Program-made: the position numbers and the translations under genes
Notes under the pieces: generated by a model
Seen by the model: the letters and a program-made list of their open reading frames with translations, nothing else
Databases searched by the model: none
Told to the model about the DNA's origin: nothing
In this document: positions 59,086 to 64,000 of the stretch, piece by piece
Layout: each line of letters starts with the position of its first letter
How positions within the stretch are numbered: the stretch's first letter is position 1
Origin: Owenia fusiformis
Taxonomy: Eukaryota; Annelida; Polychaeta; Sabellida; Oweniidae
Direction: 5' to 3'
NCBI GenBank assembly: GCA_903813345.2
Contig: CAIIXF020000008.1
Location: 27,762,822 to 27,826,821, forward strand
DNA: 64,000 nt

Positions 59086-61113
59086 ATGTTACCACAACGT
59101 AACTGCAAAACCTCACATTTTTCAGATGTGCTAGATGAACTTGAAGATGTCATATGTTCTTTAAAACAGGATGGCGACGTTATGCTAATGGGTGACACCA
59201 ATGCTAGCATGGGGTGTCTATATGGTGTTCGTGGTAATGGTGAGATTAGTAGAAATGGAATTTTATTGAAAAACATGTGTTTACGATGTAACCTTAAAAT
59301 TGTAGATTTAACTAGCAAATGTACTGGTCCTGACTACACGTTCTTCCGAGAAAATGTTGGTAAATCATATATAGACCACTGTATCATTTCTCTAGAATGT
59401 ATGAACACGGTGAAATCCGTATGTGTGTTAGACGATGAATTGTTGAATAATTCTGATCACCTTCCCTTGCAGACTGTTATAGAAGTTTTCATTCCGGTGC
59501 CAATCACATCGTCAACCAATGGCTGCAACCCAGTGAAACTAGCTTGGAATCGCCTTGACAATAATTCTATTTATGAGAGCTATACTAAGCAACTAACGGA
59601 TCAACTGGAACCTTTAAGACATCGGCTGAGTGAAACCGTAGCAGGACGTGTTTTGACATCTGCCGAGATTGAATCCGGTTTTAATGATCTATCGTCTGTA
59701 CTAATGACAGTATCATCAAAGTCAATACCCCATAAACGTTTCAGAAAACATTTGAAGCCTTACTGGACAGACGTTTTAAAGAGTTTATCTGCTGATAAAA
59801 AGATGGCGCTGAGAACATGGATACAAAACGGCCGCCCAAGAGACTCGAATAACATCCACTGGACACGATATAAAGATGCCAAACGAACGTTGAGAAGGGA
59901 ACTACGTATTGCTGAGTATAGATATGAGCATGAGTGTCAGCAGGAAATAGACCGCGCTGCTGAGATCAGTATGAAACAATTCTGGTTTCTAGTTAAGCAG
60001 CGTCGGGGTAGGACCAACAGTTCTTATTCTATCCGGATATATGATGGAACTATCTTAACTAATAATGAGGACATTCGGGAGGAATGGATGAAATACTTTA
60101 GTACCCTAATGGCCATCAAAGAGGAAAAAGACTTTGACAACAACCATGAGAAACATGTAAACGAGAGACTGAAGGAGATGATTGAAGAAAGTACCAGAAA
60201 CAATGATGGATCGTTTACAGATGAGATAGATGATAATGAAATGGAGGAGTTGATAAAGGGACTATCTAAAAATAAGGCTACCGGATGGGATGAAATAAGC
60301 TCAGAGCACCTGTATCATGGAGGCACACTGGTCATCAACATACTAACGACCCTCTTTAACCAACTCGTGAAAACTGAATACGTACCTGCTAGCTTCAGAC
60401 TTGGTGTATTGATCCCCATCTTCAAGGGTGGCAACAAAGACACACTTGAGAAGGATAACCATAGAGGGATAACCCTAATAACCACATACATGAAGATCCT
60501 CGAGAAACTAATGGTCACAAGGAGCAAAAGGTGCAACCAGACTGAGGAGACATCCCAAATGCAGGCTGTCAATAAGAAAAGGACGTCATGTATTGACACG
60601 TCATTTCTGACACGCGAAGCAATCGCCCATGGGCTAGAAAATGGCGAAGATGTCATTTTGGTGTCAGCTGACATCAGAAAAGCTTTCGATACCGTATGGC
60701 AAGAAGGGCTGCTCTACAAGGTGTATAACAGTGGCATAAATGGCAAACTATGGCGGTTACTAAAATTGTGCTATGATAACTATAAGTGCGCTGTTCGCTG
60801 TGGAAATGATGGTAAGCTGTCAGAACAGTTCATCGTATCACAGGGAGTCCATCAGGGCGGGCTGTACTCGATGGAATTGTACCTTAAGTACATGAACGAC
60901 CTTCTCATTGAAGTCGAGGAGTGCGGCAAGGGTGCATCAATAGGTGACATAGTATGCACCTGCCCTTCATATGCGGACGACACTGTAATAATAGGATATC
61001 ACCAGGAGTCCGTTCAAAGCGTAATCAATATATTACATGAATACGCAATGAAATGGAGGTTTAGATACCATCCTGATAAATGCCAATTCGTTTCAATGAT
61101 TTCGATCAAATAG
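59086..61113 (+). pseudogene. LINE ORF2 fragment (endonuclease plus reverse transcriptase), both ends missing
   Basis: Open for 675 codons. The N-part has the endonuclease end (DGDVMLMGDTNASMG, SDHLPLQ). The reverse transcriptase has NKATGWDEIS, LIPIFKGG, the HRGITL motif, VSADIRKAFDTVW, QGVHQGGLYSM and the catalytic YADDTVII. It lacks the start of the endonuclease and stops about 40 codons after YADD, with no 3' UTR or tail. It differs strongly from the LINE at 12.6 kb (QGVHQGG instead of CGVPQGS), so it is another clade. It lies between the sushi exons (minus) and the EGF exon (plus). Confidence 0.85.
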
Positions 61114-61435
61114 AACCATTCCGTGTCCAGACATGTTGCAATGGTTATGAATGGCAAAGTCGTAACAAACTTATGAATCAAATGAATCACGAATCGTATT
61201 TTGCATTCCACATGAGTAGAAATGTAAAATTGTAATTTGTGCAAATGCAATTTGTGATGAGACACAAAAGGTATATTCGATTTCCGAATACCAACCACCT
61301 TGTTTTTTATTTGGGCTTTCAAAATATCAGTTTCAGTTTATATATACTGCATGATTGATAAATATTGTGAATTCCATTTAGCAGCATTGCCCCAGTAGGA
61401 ATTGCAGTTTCTACATTTTATTCTTTTTCTGCCAG

Positions 61436-62580
61436 ATATCGATGAATGTCGTTCCAATAATGGTGGTTGTTCGCAGACATGTTCCAACACGGCTGGTTCG
61501 TTTGTCTGCGGGTGTAGAAATGAATTGTTTGTACTCGATGGGAACAGGCGAGATTGTATAGGTGAGGAATACGCCGTAGACCACTCCGAGTCAATTTAAA
61601 GTTACCAGCCCAAACGAATTTACTCTTTACACTGGTGATCCGCTCGATCACGCTTGTTTCGGTAACAAAATGTTTGAACGTCGAAGGTACGATTTTTCTT
61701 TTTTCCTTATTTCACGGGTAGAATCCCAACGACATTTATTCTCACAAACGTGTATCAGTATCTTTAGTTTTAGAAAATGCTGAAAAATAGCTCAGAAGAT
61801 AACAGAATCGTCGATTTAATTCCTCACTTAAGTTACACAAACGGTATGGGTTAAAAGTGCAGATCTTAACTGTTTTTGAAAAACCGTATATGAAACTTAT
61901 ATTATGTGAGGAATCAAATCGACGATTCTGTACTCTTGTGAACTATGTATTCACACATATGTAGATTTTCTTAAACATATGATACTGATATAGGTTTGTG
62001 ATAAAAATGTCGTGGGAATTCTGCCTACAACGTCTGAAATCAGGAAAAAAGGAAAATCGTACCTCCGATGTTCCGACATATTGTTACCGAAACGAATTGT
62101 TTCGGTAACCAGGCGAGCGTAATCGAGTGGATCACCAGTGTCTTCAAGTGTGCAATTCTTTCATTGAAAACGGGATTATTACACATATTGGGCTGTTGAA
62201 AAGGTAGAAGAGAAAAATCGAAATTTAAAATTGGGAAGTGATGATTGAACAGTGCAATGTGAGAATATTTCGTCTGGTCTGTCTAACGTTTTTTATTATT
62301 TATTATTTGACAAGAACCATTCCATAGAACATTTAGTGTAGTAATTTTACTACTGTTGTTTGTAAATATGTCTTCCGACTTCCAGCTGTATGTCCAGGGG
62401 ATTTTAAACGAGCTAGGGGCCTGGAATCATGTTATCAAGTCTTCTCCGACACAAATGATGTCAAGACTCAACCCGACGCTGCAGATGCGTGCGAGGCACT
62501 CTTCCCAGGAAGCCATCTTGTGACAATCGAAACAAATGCAGAGAAGAACTATCTGGGATCAATCCTCGCAATGGAACCAC
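61436..62580 (+). CDS. EGF and C-type-lectin domain protein, partial
   Basis: Exon 61436-61561 encodes a calcium-binding EGF module (DIDECRSNNGGCSQTC, then GSFVCGC and a final Cys). Exon 62386-62580 encodes the start of a C-type lectin-like domain (CPGDFKRARG, ESCYQVF, DACEALFPGSHLVTIETNAE). Both exons are phase 1 at each end and flanked by AG and GT, so they can join. The rest of the lectin domain, with its sugar-binding loop, lies beyond the window or past the palindrome at 62.7 kb. No signal peptide exon was found upstream. Presumed secreted or membrane-bound and extracellular. Confidence 0.8.
61630..62140. mobile_element. 511-bp palindromic MITE, CACTGGTGATCC family, full copy
   Basis: CACTGGTGATCCGCTCGATC to GAGTGGATCACCAGTG, with inner pairing (AATCGTCGATTTAATTCCTC with GAGGAATCAAATCGACGATT). 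It lies in the intron between the EGF and lectin exons. No exact target duplication is seen. Confidence 0.85.
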
Positions 62581-62711
62581 GTGAGTATTGCCATTTTGAT
62601 TTTGTTGATAAAGAGGCTTTGTCGCGATTCAAGAGACAAAAGGGAATAAAAAAAGAAGCCAAGGAATAACGGAGATATAACATGTCCCTTTGTATTGTGT
62701 ACAGTTAATGT

Positions 62712-63973
62712 CACAGGCTGGTATCGAGAGATTTGTCCGCTGTGACGGAGCATGCTATTTTTCATAAAAACACTAAGAATGCTTCACGATTTATTTTTTA
62801 ACTCATATGTTTCGTTATATCAAAGATAATTACTTACTCCATGCAATGGATATATCATTTGCGTGTAACTTTCACTTCTGTTTGAAGTCCAATAACGCTA
62901 GGAGTAAAATCTATTGAAAACGGCGCCAGAGTATCAAACTCTAAAATGTACCATTTCTTTTTTAACTTTTTAATGGCATGATATAGTTTTTTTTTTTTGT
63001 TTTTTTAGGTTATTGTTATTTATTTCTATAATATTCAACATAATTATTTACATAGATTGTGAGGGGCCGAGGCTACATAGCATTATTGGCCCCCCTCTAG
63101 AAAGTTAAAAACATATAATAAATCACTGGAGTGTGTAGGATTGCAACGGACAGACGGTCGTCCACCAGGTCTTGCCCATGATGATGTATATGAGTGTTAA
63201 TGAGAGATGATATGAAATGAGGAGGATGGTCATTCTAAGATGTTATCGATATAATTTGAAGATAGTTGAAGGCATTTTGTATTCAGTTCACTATTAAAAT
63301 TTTCATCTCCATAAAGTATAAATTCTATTTTTTGCTTTCTGGTTTTTCCAAAATAGCACATAATATCAAGATTGTCTAACTTTAGGATGTTCTGTATGTA
63401 ATATTCTGTGATATAGTGACACGATACTATTGACATAATGTTTTCAGCGTAACTCTGAATGTATTAATGAGATATTGATGCATTGGGTCTTTTTAAATTT
63501 TTTATAAAAAATAATATTTATATTTTTTGTCCGCTGTGACGGAGCATTTTCACAGTTCACATTTGCAACTGCTCCGTCACAGCGGACAAAAAAATTAAAC
63601 ATTATTTTTTATAAAAGAATTAAAAAGACCAAATACATCAATTTCTCATTTATACCTTCATAATAATGCTGAAACCACGTGTAAATATTATCGTGTCATT
63701 ATATCGTGCCATTAGAAAGTTAAACAAGAAATGATACATTTTGAAGTATGATACTCCGGCGCCATTTTCAATAGCTTTTCTTCCCAGCGTAATTGGACTT
63801 CAAACAGAAGTGAAAGTTACCCGCAAATGATATATCCATTGCATGGAGTAAGTAATTTTGTATGGTATAACGAAACATATGAGTTAAAAAATAAATCGTG
63901 AAGTATTCTAAGTGTTTTTATGAAAAATAGCATGCTCCGTCACAGCGGGCAAATATTTCGATACCAGCCTGTG
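62712..63973. mobile_element. Nested palindromic element with 5-bp duplication
   Basis: Ends CACAGGCTGGTATCGA and complement; AATGT duplicated at 62707-62711 and 63974-63978. The motif TTTGTCCGCTGTGACGGAGC occurs four times: direct at 62733 and 63526, inverted at 63571 and 63934. The two inner copies form the centre of the palindrome. The left arm is interrupted by a retroposon. No coding capacity of its own. Confidence 0.88.
62987..63408 (-). mobile_element. 5'-truncated poly(A) LINE insertion
   Basis: On the minus strand a 422-bp insert ends in a poly(A) tract (62987-63006 region as T run) and is flanked by an 8-bp duplication TGATATAG (62979-62986 and 63409-63416). It begins with an ORF tail (DNLDIMCYFGKTRKQKIEF, then LYGDENFNS) ending near 63230, resembling LINE ORF2 C-termini, followed by a 3' UTR. 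The opposite arm of the palindrome lacks it, which confirms the insertion. Confidence 0.85.
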
Positions 63974-64000
63974 AATGTGTATTGTGTACGTCGTATGTAT

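Overview
This is an AT-rich, intron-rich animal nuclear sequence packed with transposable elements. I infer a marine lophotrochozoan, most likely a mollusc: the genes are metazoan (SRBD1, and extracellular proteins built from phase-1 exons), a TCCGTC-rich/AGCTCA repeat of molluscan type occurs near 44.6 kb, and many mariner-like and palindromic MITEs are present. The species is not determined, and no bacterial or organellar genes were seen.

Layout. 1-10.5 kb (+): the last 14 exons of SRBD1, a Tex-family S1 RNA-binding protein, ending in a poly(A) signal. One SRBD1 intron carries a 51-bp minisatellite made of that gene's own splice acceptor plus exon start. 10.8-12 kb: palindromic repeats and a promoter-like site. 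12.6-18.1 kb (+): a nearly complete APE-type LINE with ORF1, an extra ORF and an EN/RT ORF2 that is broken by a 911-bp DNA transposon. 18.5-25.1 kb: a 6.6-kb element with 1.34-kb inverted arms holding tRNA-like modules, containing further nested elements. 27.0-30.9 kb: another long-TIR element with a nested pogo/Tigger-like element. 32.1-40.2 kb (+): a four-exon gene for a secreted M43-type metalloprotease, its introns full of MITEs. 40.3-54.6 kb: gene-poor, with a near-identical 1,044-bp tandem duplication, a tRNA-derived SINE head, one unrecognised ORF and MITEs. 54.7-58.7 kb (-): exons of an extracellular gene with two sushi (CCP) modules and an AbfB-like beta-trefoil. 59.1-61.1 kb (+): a LINE fragment missing both ends. 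61.4-62.6 kb (+): EGF and C-type-lectin exons of a gene running off the window. 62.7-64 kb: a nested palindrome with a retroposon inserted in one arm.

The protein-coding genes do not look functionally linked, except that the metalloprotease, sushi/AbfB and EGF/lectin genes all encode secreted or extracellular proteins. Exon borders were set by eye from GT/AG sites, phase continuity and family conservation; no expression data or searches were available.
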